A DNA stretch of 6,013 bases from positions 1 to 6,013 of the forward strand of contig JABGPX010000331.1 of NCBI GenBank assembly GCA_018644745.1, given 5' to 3'. The position numbers and the translations under genes are program-made. This DNA comes from Spirochaetales bacterium (GTDB lineage: Bacteria > Spirochaetota > Spirochaetia > ARS1246). This document shows, one piece after another, positions 1-5,317 of the stretch (position 1 is its first letter; the number at the start of each line of letters is the position of its first letter). The notes under the pieces were generated by a model. That model was given only the letters and a program-made list of their open reading frames with translations, made no database searches and had not been told where the DNA came from.

Positions 1-295
1 TACCGCCCCAATGGACGTTAACTATGCTCGGGCGATCGGGCCGGGGGCCAATTCCGTCCTTCCAGTGATAGGTGTCGGCAAAGCATCCGCCGGGCCACCG
101 CAAGTTAGGAATCTTGATTCTTTTAAGAGCTTCGACAATATCGGTCCGGATCCCCCGGACGTTCGGAATATTCGAATCTTCACCCACCCAGATGCCGTCG
201 TAAATACAGCGGCCGAGATGCTCAGCGAAGTGGCCGTAGATGTGTTTGCTCAATGTACCTTTGTTGCGGTCTGCGTTGATGGTAATAGTGTTCAT
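1..295 (-). CDS. GH51 alpha-L-arabinofuranosidase, N-terminal part (cut by left edge)
   Basis: Reading the minus strand from the ATG at 295 gives 98 open residues that continue past the window edge. They match the start of the GH51 (beta/alpha)8 catalytic domain, which removes terminal alpha-L-arabinofuranosyl groups from arabinan, arabinoxylan or their oligosaccharides. Visible hallmarks are [20 protein letters not shown] (residues 19-38), whose Glu25 aligns with the substrate-binding Glu of the GSFIEHLGR motif, and [20 protein letters not shown] (65-84), with Arg66 at the conserved arabinose-contacting Arg. Cys71 stands where other GH51 enzymes have Asn (PGGN). The catalytic glutamates lie beyond the edge. 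No signal peptide is present, so the enzyme is probably intracellular and acts on imported oligosaccharides. An AGGGG ribosome site sits 6 bases upstream of this ATG and the family alignment begins within a few residues, which supports this start. It is transcribed divergently from the sugar-acid kinase gene. Confidence 0.93.
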   Translation of the reverse strand, partial: MNTITINADRNKGTLSKHIYGHFAEHLGRCIYDGIWVGEDSNIPNVRGIRTDIVEALKRIKIPNLRWPGGCFADTYHWKDGIGPRPDRPSIVNVHWGG

Positions 296-336
296 ATGTG
301 CCCCTGAATTTGATTTGAAAACCGTAACACCTATCA

Positions 337-365
337 ATTATAAGGTAAATACGCATCGGCAAGGA
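337..365 (-). promoter_or_regulatory. Sigma70-like promoter for the GH51 gene
   Basis: On the minus strand the -10 is a perfect TATAAT (342 down to 337). The -35 is weak: TCCTTG at a 17-base spacer (365-360), or TTGCCG at a short 14-base spacer. Transcription would start near 330, leaving a leader of about 35 bases that includes the AGGGG ribosome site. A perfect -10 with a poor -35 is a common arrangement at activator-dependent promoters, but the activator is not identified. Confidence 0.55.
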
Positions 366-383
366 TTCGCCCGTGGCTGTTGG

Positions 384-413
384 TTGACCCGTTCGAGAGG
401 GGCTGCGTATACT
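384..413 (+). promoter_or_regulatory. Sigma70-like promoter for kinase/URO-D operon, predicted leaderless
   Basis: TTGACC (384-389) and TATACT (408-413) are separated by 18 bases and each matches the consensus at five of six positions. Transcription is expected to start about 6-9 bases after the -10, that is at 419-422. The kinase ATG is at 422, so the mRNA would have essentially no 5' leader. The only Shine-Dalgarno-like stretch, GAGAGGGG at 395-402, lies inside the promoter spacer and would not be transcribed. Confidence 0.6.
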
Positions 414-421
414 AAAATCTC

Positions 422-1672
422 ATGTTTGGAATACTTGCGGATGATCTCACAGGTGCCCTTGACGGCGGGGTGCAGCTCCGAAAAAAAGGTATACCTACCG
501 CTGTTCTGTTCGGAGACCGGATAGAATCAATAACATCGGGTTCTCGCGGCGCTATTATCATCGACACTGAATCAAGAAACTGCGGCCCCGCTTTGGCCGG
601 AAAAAAAATATCGAAGGCCTTACAGCTTCTGAGTAACGCCGGCATCGAGCTCGCATACAAGAAAATTGATTCAACTCTGCGCGGCAACCTGGGCCCGGAG
701 ATTGCCGTGCTTTTCGATGCAGGAACATGCGATCGGCTGCTGCTTTGCCCGGCACTTCCCGCGTTTGGCAGGACGGTTCGTCAGGGTCAATTGCTCGTGC
801 ATGGAGTTCCGCTCGATGAGACGGAGTTCTCTATCGATCCGCTCGCGCCGGTATCAAGCGCATCACTGATCGAAATCATTTCTTATCAGACAGGCGGAAA
901 GGTGCCGAAAGAGCGGCTGATTGTGCCTGATGTGAACAGCGACGCGGATTTATTAAAAATCGCCAGGTCCTTAATGGACGAAAACAGCCGGATACTTCCA
1001 TGCGGATCCGCCGGGCTGCTGCAGTATCTGCGCACGGAATCGATCGTCGATTTGCGCCCTGCAGAGCTGCGGGACGGGGGCTTGAAATCTTTGGCGAAAT
1101 CCGCGTCACCTGTGCTGATCGTGTCTTCGAGCCTTTCTGAGATTACCCGTGCGCAGCTCCGTCTATTTGCGGAACAGAATCCGGAAACTGTCGCTATTGT
1201 GCGGCCCGACCATCGCCTGCTCAACTTATCGGCGCGTTCAGAAACAGAAAGGTGTGTGCTTTCCGCCGACAGGAGTTTATCGCTGGGAAAGCATGTAATC
1301 ATCGACAGCGCTGGAGACAGGGAAGAGATTTCAAGCGAGTCTGATCAAGCTGCGGAAGAAAGCCGATTAATACAGAATTTTATTACCGAAGCAGTCTCCG
1401 GCTTGATGGAAAGGAGAGATCGCGGCGCTACCGCCGGAATTATGGCAGCCGGGGGCGAAACAGCTATGTCTGTCTGTACCGGCCTCGCCGCGCAGGGTAT
1501 AGATATCATCCAAGAGGTAGAGCCGTTTGTTCCTGCGGGAACTATCCGGGGCGGGCCAATGAATGGTATGCCTTTAGTTACAAAGGCAGGAGGTTTCGGC
1601 TCCGAGGGAGTATTCACCCGGGGATGCGAATTTCTCTCAGGCTTCAAGCTTGAAAGCCTGAACAAGGATTGA
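422..1672 (+). CDS. Four-carbon acid sugar kinase family protein (DUF1537; OtnK/DtnK-like)
   Basis: This 416-residue protein is full length for the family that phosphorylates four-carbon sugar acids such as 3-oxo-tetronate, D-threonate or erythronate at C4 using ATP. The N-terminal substrate domain shows ILADDLTGALDGG (4-16), KKIDSTLRGNLGPE (80-93) and CPALPAFGRTVRQGQLLVHG (109-128). A GSAGL segment is at 195-199. The C-terminal nucleotide domain carries AAGGETAMSV (342-351) and PAGTIRGGPMNG followed by LVTKAGGFG (371-393). ATG 422 is the only possible start because an in-frame TAA lies at 413-415 and the family begins right here. It has no usable Shine-Dalgarno site, consistent with the predicted leaderless transcript. 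The usual partners (OtnC-type aldolase, PdxA2-type or other dehydrogenase, OtnI isomerase) are absent from this window, so the substrate cannot be assigned. It is followed by a URO-D-fold gene only 4 bases downstream. Confidence 0.9.
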   Translation: MFGILADDLTGALDGGVQLRKKGIPTAVLFGDRIESITSGSRGAIIIDTESRNCGPALAGKKISKALQLLSNAGIELAYKKIDSTLRGNLGPEIAVLFDAGTCDRLLLCPALPAFGRTVRQGQLLVHGVPLDETEFSIDPLAPVSSASLIEIISYQTGGKVPKERLIVPDVNSDADLLKIARSLMDENSRILPCGSAGLLQYLRTESIVDLRPAELRDGGLKSLAKSASPVLIVSSSLSEITRAQLRLFAEQNPETVAIVRPDHRLLNLSARSETERCVLSADRSLSLGKHVIIDSAGDREEISSESDQAAEESRLIQNFITEAVSGLMERRDRGATAGIMAAGGETAMSVCTGLAAQGIDIIQEVEPFVPAGTIRGGPMNGMPLVTKAGGFGSEGVFTRGCEFLSGFKLESLNKD

Positions 1673-1676
1673 GAAT

Positions 1677-2705
1677 ATGACCGGAAGAGAATTATTTATG
1701 ACCATGGGCGAGCACCGCGTCCCGGACAGAATACCGTTTATACCCACGATTTATGAACATGCGGCGCGTTTTATCGGAAAAACACCGTCTGATTTGGCGG
1801 CTGACGAGGATCTTCTTGTGGAGGGCCAGCTCGCCTGCTATCGCCGGTATCGCCATGACCTTATTTCCGTCGGCCTTGATATCTATAATATCGAATGTGA
1901 GGCCCTCGGAGCCGCGGTAGATTATTACCGCAGCAATGAACTCCCGTCGATCAAAGAAGTGCTGCTCGAAAATCCCGCGGATTTGGACAATCTGAGTATT
2001 CCGGATCCTGAAAACGCCGCGCGGATGCCGATGATGCTGAGCGCGACGGAGCGTATCCACCGGGAGGTCGGCGCTGAAGTTATCGTAAATGGCGCGGTTG
2101 TCGGACCGTTCACCTTGGCCGCTATCTTACGAGGATTTGAAAATTTCATAGTCGATTTGATGACTGATTTCGATTTCGCCAATAAACTGCTGTCTTTCGC
2201 AATGGACGTGGGACTTGGGTTTGCTAAGGCGTTTATTAATCGCGGGCTGGGTATTTCGATAAACGAATCCTGGATTGCTCCACCGCTTTTGTCACCGGCA
2301 ATGTACGAGCAGTACGTCTTTCCTTCTGAGAAGAAAATGATCGCCGGTATCAAAGATCTTGGACAGAATAACGTGGCCCTCATCTGTGGAGGAGATACCA
2401 CACCGATTGCTTCTCTTTTGGTTGATACGGGAACCTCACTTTTGCTCGCGGATTCCAATTCGGATCAGCGTGCCTATGTAGACCTCTGCCGACGCGGCAG
2501 CACCCTGCTTCGGGCAAGTATCTCACCGAAACTTCTGGAAAACGGTTCCGAAGCTGAGCTTCTGGCAGCTATTGAGAAGGTTATTGAGACGTGCGGCAGT
2601 TACTCAGGTTTCATTTTCGGCTGTGGTATAGTCAGTTTTGACACAAAGCCGGAACGGGTCGATCTGCTGCGGTCGATGGTCAATTCTACCGCGAGGCCCT
2701 ATTAG
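1677..2705 (+). CDS. Uroporphyrinogen decarboxylase (URO-D) family protein, methyltransferase-like
   Basis: This 342-residue protein belongs to the URO-D superfamily (TIM-barrel fold), which includes HemE and also the MtaA/MtbA/CmuA-type methyltransferases that move methyl groups between corrinoid proteins and thiols. It begins ELFMTMGEHRVPDRIP (5-20), a typical non-HemE opening, and lacks the arginine-rich PxWxMRQAGR motif near the N-terminus that true HemE uses to bind porphyrin carboxylates. Near the C-terminus it has LICGGDTTPI (235-244) and FGCGIVSFDTKPE (314-326), which align with the H-x-C...C zinc site of MtaA-like enzymes. Cys237 and Cys316 are kept, but the His position is Leu235. 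ATG 1677 follows the kinase stop by 4 bases, with AAGGA at 1664-1668 as ribosome site, so the two are surely cotranscribed and probably translationally coupled. HemE function is unlikely. The true substrate is unknown, and a role in sugar-acid metabolism is inferred only from context. Confidence 0.85.
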   Translation: MTGRELFMTMGEHRVPDRIPFIPTIYEHAARFIGKTPSDLAADEDLLVEGQLACYRRYRHDLISVGLDIYNIECEALGAAVDYYRSNELPSIKEVLLENPADLDNLSIPDPENAARMPMMLSATERIHREVGAEVIVNGAVVGPFTLAAILRGFENFIVDLMTDFDFANKLLSFAMDVGLGFAKAFINRGLGISINESWIAPPLLSPAMYEQYVFPSEKKMIAGIKDLGQNNVALICGGDTTPIASLLVDTGTSLLLADSNSDQRAYVDLCRRGSTLLRASISPKLLENGSEAELLAAIEKVIETCGSYSGFIFGCGIVSFDTKPERVDLLRSMVNSTARPY

Positions 2706-2733
2706 GCCTTTCGAGCTGTTATACCGCTGATTC

Positions 2734-2976
2734 CTAATCTCTCGCGAAGAGAAAGTAGTCCGAAGAGAACCACTTGAGCTCATTATCTTCCGTCGGCATG
2801 TGGTAAAAAGTTTGCTTCGTCTTGTTGACTTCACGAAATTCTACCGCAAGCACAGGATACGGCTTCTTTTCTGAAAAAGCCTTTCGGAGATACTCGATTC
2901 GGCCGGCCAGGTTCTCTCCTTGTTCCGCAGGATCTATATTTTCTTTCAACTTCACATAAAATATACCAGTTTGCAT
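2734..2976 (-). CDS. Small hypothetical protein, 80 residues
   Basis: I do not recognise this protein. It begins MQTGIFYVKLKENIDP and ends SSDYFLFARD. It is soluble, has no cysteine, signal peptide or membrane segment, and is rich in Lys, Glu and aromatic residues. The pattern looks like a short alternating alpha/beta domain: a strand at 3-11, a helix around 22-36, a strand at 41-50 and another near 72-79. The reading frame stays open up to an ATG at 3084, but I chose the ATG at 2976. A GGGGAGAA ribosome site (2988-2981) lies 4 bases before it, and a TTGGAT-17-TATATT promoter (3032-3004) would start transcription near 2997, inside the longer version. It converges on the URO-D gene (28 bases between the two stops) and diverges from the H1-tail/HsdS-like gene. 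It is probably a real gene, because promoter, ribosome site and frame all agree, but its function is unknown. Confidence 0.6.
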   Translation of the reverse strand: MQTGIFYVKLKENIDPAEQGENLAGRIEYLRKAFSEKKPYPVLAVEFREVNKTKQTFYHMPTEDNELKWFSSDYFLFARD

Positions 2977-3003
2977 ATGCTTCTCCCCATTGATCTGGTG
3001 ATG

Positions 3004-3032
3004 AATATACATAGCCAAAGCCCAAAATCCAA
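3004..3032 (-). promoter_or_regulatory. Sigma70-like promoter for the 80-residue protein gene
   Basis: On the minus strand TTGGAT (3032-3027) and TATATT (3009-3004) are spaced by exactly 17 bases. The expected transcript start near 2997 leaves a leader of about 21 bases carrying the GGGGAGAA ribosome site. The -35 is mediocre (TTG matches only) and the -10 matches at five of six positions. Confidence 0.45.
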
Positions 3033-3088
3033 ATTCTAATACTCCATTTTGTCTTATGCTTCCAATCGCGATTCGATTCGGCATATGC

Positions 3089-3144
3089 TTGACTTTTTGT
3101 TGCTTATTATGAATATTGTAGCCTACATCTCAAAATCATATAAG
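3089..3144 (+). promoter_or_regulatory. Candidate promoters for the H1-tail/HsdS-like gene
   Basis: Two overlapping sigma70-like candidates precede the gene. TTGACT (3089-3094) with AATATT (3112-3117) at 17 bases has the good -35. TTGTAG (3116-3121) with TATAAG (3139-3144), also at 17 bases, has the good -10 and would give a leader of about 20 bases that retains the AAGGAG ribosome site. I cannot decide between them. Confidence 0.4.
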
Positions 3145-3169
3145 ATATTACATTTCAAGGAGACCAATA

Positions 3170-3982
3170 ATGGCAAAGACCAAAACCGCCGCCAAAAAAG
3201 CGACGAAACCGGCTGCGAAGAAACCGGCCGCGAAGAAACCGGCCGCGAAGAAACCAGTAGCGAAGAAACCAGTAGCGAAGAAACCGGCCGCGAAGAAACC
3301 AGCGGCGAAGACCGCAACCAAGGCCACAGCGAAAGCCGCGCCTAAGGCTGCCGCGAAGCCGGCGGTAAAGAAAACGGCTGCGAAGCCCGCAGCGAGTTCC
3401 TCATCCGGCAGATTGACCGATTCCGCAAATCTACTCAGGCTTCCGCCTGGAGTAAGAGATGAAAAAGCAGTAAAAGGCGGAAAGAAGGTTCGTGTTGTTT
3501 CAATAGTTGATTTACCCGAAGCTGGTTTTATCAGTAGCGTGCCTGATGTAATCAATTTATCAAAAGACAAATTTGAGTCTATAAAGAAATACAAACTTCA
3601 GCCTTTTGACGTACTAATGTCGATTCAGGGAACTGTCGGAAGAGTAGGGGTTGTTCCCGCTTCTTTTGCCGGAGATTGGATGGCTAATATTAGCCTGCTC
3701 GCAATCAGATTCAAAGATGATAAACAAGACAATGCAATAGCTCTGCTCGAATATCTTAAATCGTCATTTGGAATGAAAATTATCTCGAAGTTGGAAAAGG
3801 GATCTACGATAAAGAGAATCAATGTAAAAGAGTTCGCTGCGGTTCAACTCCCCGCGTTGTCCCCCAACATCGTACGTCAGTCAAAATCTCTTTTCGACAA
3901 AGAGGTCAAAGTCATGGAGAAGGTCGACGAACTCCTAACATCCCTCAAAGACCTGCGAACCGGTTATCTAAGCGGAAAGTAG
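3170..3982 (+). CDS. Histone-H1-like Lys/Ala/Pro tail fused to a single HsdS-type DNA recognition domain
   Basis: This 270-residue protein has two very different halves. Residues 1-75 are almost only Lys, Ala, Pro, Thr and Val, including seven tandem KPAAK/KPVAK units (13-47). This is a disordered, strongly basic tail like those of histone H1 and of bacterial H1-like or HU-extended nucleoid proteins. After a Ser-rich linker (76-80), residues about 105-270 resemble one target recognition domain of type I restriction specificity subunits. They show YKLQPFDVLMS followed by GTVGRVGVVP (141-163), the EKGSTIKRINVKEF element (209-222), AVQLPAL (224-230) and a closing helix (233-265) like the conserved HsdS spacer. 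Classical HsdS has two such units and about 400 residues; this has one, so it might dimerise. The start has AAGGAG at 3157-3162. No HsdM or HsdR is nearby and an intrinsic terminator follows, so it appears monocistronic. Sequence-specific, methylation-independent DNA binding or nucleoid organisation is inferred, not shown. The HsdS assignment is fairly secure; the role is open. Confidence 0.8.
   Translation: MAKTKTAAKKATKPAAKKPAAKKPAAKKPVAKKPVAKKPAAKKPAAKTATKATAKAAPKAAAKPAVKKTAAKPAASSSSGRLTDSANLLRLPPGVRDEKAVKGGKKVRVVSIVDLPEAGFISSVPDVINLSKDKFESIKKYKLQPFDVLMSIQGTVGRVGVVPASFAGDWMANISLLAIRFKDDKQDNAIALLEYLKSSFGMKIISKLEKGSTIKRINVKEFAAVQLPALSPNIVRQSKSLFDKEVKVMEKVDELLTSLKDLRTGYLSGK
3206..3310 (+). 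repeat. Seven in-frame 15-base tandem repeats coding for KPAAK/KPVAK
   Basis: Seven consecutive 15-base units start at 3206, 3221, 3236, 3251, 3266, 3281 and 3296. Units 2, 3 and 6 are identical (AAACCGGCCGCGAAG), units 4 and 5 are identical to each other (AAACCAGTAGCGAAG), and units 1 and 7 differ from the main type by one and two bases. Because 15 is a multiple of three, unit gain or loss changes tail length by five residues without a frameshift. The adjacent identical pairs point to recent slippage or unequal recombination. Confidence 0.95.
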
Positions 3983-4005
3983 ACTATCCTTCTGTAACCA
4001 TATAT

Positions 4006-4038
4006 AACCGTTCCCGTGCATTCGGGAACGGTTTTTTT
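4006..4038 (+). terminator. Strong Rho-independent terminator
   Basis: A perfect 11-base-pair stem (AACCGTTCCCG at 4006-4016 with CGGGAACGGTT at 4023-4033), a 6-base loop TGCATT and a run of seven T (4032-4038) begin 23 bases after the stop of the H1-tail/HsdS-like gene. It insulates the phosphofructokinase operon from upstream transcription. Confidence 0.95.
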
Positions 4039-4059
4039 ATAAAAAATGATGAGCTCGTA

Positions 4060-4074
4060 AATTGAGTCACAATT
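4060..4074. promoter_or_regulatory. Near-palindromic candidate operator before the phosphofructokinase gene
   Basis: AATTGAGTCACAATT matches its own reverse complement at six of the seven base pairs around its centre if positions 6/10 are excluded, with perfect AATTG/CAATT arms. It sits 3 bases before the AGGAGG ribosome site and downstream of the terminator, where a promoter start or leader must lie. The arms recall LacI-family operators in look only. No regulator gene is present in the window. Confidence 0.35.
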
Positions 4075-4089
4075 ACAGGAGGAACTAGG

Positions 4090-5292
4090 ATGAAGGGAAA
4101 TGCCCTTATCGGTCAGTCTGGAGGCCCGACGTCGGTTATAAACGCAAGTCTCTATGGCGCTATCTCTACCGCGCTAAGCTCGCCGCGCATTGATAAAGTA
4201 TTTGGAATGCGATACGGCGTGGAAGGATTTATGAATCATGAGATTGTCGATCTCGGGAAGGAGGACCGATCCCGGCTCGAGCTTCTTATGAAGACACCGT
4301 CTTCGGCTCTCGGCTCGTGCAGATACAAACTCATTGAAGATGATCTCCCGAAAGTATTTAGTTTGCTCGAGAAATTGAACATTCGGTTTCTTTTTATGAT
4401 CGGCGGCAATGATACAATGGATACCATTCACCGTATTGAAGCGTACGCGGCTTCCCGAGGTTATGAACTCTCAGGCGTAGGAATACCCAAAACCGTCGAC
4501 AACGATCTTTTCGGCACAGACCATACTCCCGGATATCCATCCGCAGCGAGATACACCACACTTTCAGTAACCCAGGCCGGTCTGCTTTCCTGTGACATGC
4601 AGAGAGTCGACAGGTTTGTCGTGCACCAGACTGTCGGACGGGACGCGGGGTGGCTTGCCGCCTCCTCCGCATTGGCGAGGGACAGGGAGGGAGGCGCACC
4701 TCATATTATCCTGCTTCCTGAACGCCCGATAAGCCGGGATGTGCTGCTCGATAGCGTAAAAACTGCCGCGGATACCCATGGATTTGCTTACGTGGTTGTC
4801 GGCGAAGGTGCGCTTTGGGACAACGGGAATCCCATATCTTCATCCGCAACGACGGATAATTTTTCCAACGTTGAGTTCGGCGCGATGGGCGGCTCAAGTG
4901 CAGCTCTTAATCTGCACGGATTGATCACTGCAGAGACCGGCTTTAGAGGAGAGTTTCAGATCACCGAATCATTGTCTATGTGCGCGGATGACCGGGTGAG
5001 TGAGATAGACAGAATTGAAGCATTTCGATGCGGTGAAGAAGCGGTAGAATTGGCTCTTTCCGGGAATTCCGGTGTTATGGTTACCATCGAGCGTGCTTCT
5101 GATAAGCCATACGAAACCAAATTGGGCACCGTGCCTCTCGGCGATGTGGCGCGGCAGACCAAACCGATGCCCGATGAGTTTATAAGTGAGAGCGGAATGG
5201 ACGTAACTACAGAGTTCTTGGATTATCTCCAGCCTCTCATCGGTCCGCGGCCTGAATATGCGGCGCTTGCATATATCAGAGCGAATATCTAG
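4090..5292 (+). CDS. PfkA-family 6-phosphofructokinase, probably diphosphate-dependent
   Basis: This 400-residue protein transfers phosphate to C1 of fructose 6-phosphate in the cytoplasm. Family motifs run in order: GQSGGPTSVINAS (8-20), MIGGNDTMDT (103-112), GIPKTVDNDL (131-140), TDHTPGYPSAARY (143-155), HQTVGRDAGWLAA (179-191) and RGEFQITESL (286-295). Asp137 in TVDND is the expected catalytic base. Asp108 in GGND sits where ATP enzymes have Gly (GGDG), and Lys134 where ATP enzymes have Gly (PGTIDND). Both are marks of diphosphate-dependent enzymes and permit reversible use in gluconeogenesis. Asn107 replaces the usual Asp of GGDD/GGDG. The length suits the diphosphate class rather than the roughly 320-residue bacterial ATP type. 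The start has a consensus AGGAGG at 4077-4082, 7 bases upstream. It leads an operon with the SIS protein 25 bases downstream. Phosphoryl donor assignment is inference from motifs. Confidence 0.9.
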   Translation: MKGNALIGQSGGPTSVINASLYGAISTALSSPRIDKVFGMRYGVEGFMNHEIVDLGKEDRSRLELLMKTPSSALGSCRYKLIEDDLPKVFSLLEKLNIRFLFMIGGNDTMDTIHRIEAYAASRGYELSGVGIPKTVDNDLFGTDHTPGYPSAARYTTLSVTQAGLLSCDMQRVDRFVVHQTVGRDAGWLAASSALARDREGGAPHIILLPERPISRDVLLDSVKTAADTHGFAYVVVGEGALWDNGNPISSSATTDNFSNVEFGAMGGSSAALNLHGLITAETGFRGEFQITESLSMCADDRVSEIDRIEAFRCGEEAVELALSGNSGVMVTIERASDKPYETKLGTVPLGDVARQTKPMPDEFISESGMDVTTEFLDYLQPLIGPRPEYAALAYIRANI

Positions 5293-5317
5293 TTTTAGAG
5301 AAAGGAGAAACTTTATT

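Larger units (their letters stand above)
296..421. promoter_or_regulatory. Divergent promoter region between arabinofuranosidase and kinase genes
   Basis: This 126-base gap between two divergent start codons must hold both promoters. It contains a perfect minus-strand -10 hexamer and a good plus-strand -35/-10 pair, listed separately. A 7-base inverted repeat, ATACGCA at 349-355 and TGCGTAT at 404-410, places one copy in the minus promoter spacer and the other across the plus -10. A regulator binding both could co-control the two directions. That last point is inference. Confidence 0.7.
2977..3169. promoter_or_regulatory. Divergent intergenic region of the small gene and the H1-tail/HsdS-like gene
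   Basis: This 193-base AT-rich gap holds outward-facing promoters for both flanking genes. Between them lies a perfect 10-base palindrome, AATCGCGATT (3064-3073), running into CGATTCGATTCG (3069-3080). The palindrome-containing word GCATATGCTT occurs twice, at 2973-2982 across the small gene's start codon and at 3081-3090 overlapping a plus-strand -35. These are candidate sites for a shared regulator, but no known operator is recognised. Confidence 0.5.

Noticed and set aside
1925..2458. Minus-strand 177-residue frame inside the URO-D gene
   Set aside because: Serine-rich antisense shadow without recognisable motifs, ribosome site or independent context; the plus-strand gene is clearly real.
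1677..2705. HemE (haem biosynthesis)
   Set aside because: The N-terminal porphyrin-binding arginine motif is missing and the C-terminus carries methyltransferase-type cysteines; the operon context is sugar metabolism.
2693..2710. Possible terminator GAGGCC-CTATTA-GGCCTT at the end of the URO-D gene
   Set aside because: The stem is only about 6 base pairs with a G-T end, overlaps the stop codon and has only three Ts after it, so it is too weak to call. It may still matter for the convergent gene pair.
2734..3084. Longer 116-residue version of the small minus-strand gene
   Set aside because: The first 36 residues would lie across a good TTGGAT-17-TATATT promoter and have no ribosome site, whereas the ATG at 2976 has both in the right places.
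3049..3345. Plus-strand 98-residue frame rich in EETGREETS repeats
   Set aside because: It is the 15-base repeat of the H1-like tail read in another frame. It has no ribosome site of its own and overlaps the supported gene.
3148..3594. Minus-strand 148-residue frame with an Ala/Phe-rich, membrane-like stretch
   Set aside because: Antisense of the Lys/Ala repeat always yields hydrophobic residues. It has no promoter or ribosome site and overlaps the real gene throughout.
3170..3982. Complete type I restriction-modification system
   Set aside because: Only one half-HsdS-like domain is present. No HsdM methylase or HsdR nuclease motifs occur in any frame of the window.
4035..4063. Promoter TTTTAT-17-TAAATT for the phosphofructokinase operon
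   Set aside because: Both hexamers are poor matches and the -35 is merely the terminator T-run. I could not support a specific promoter here.
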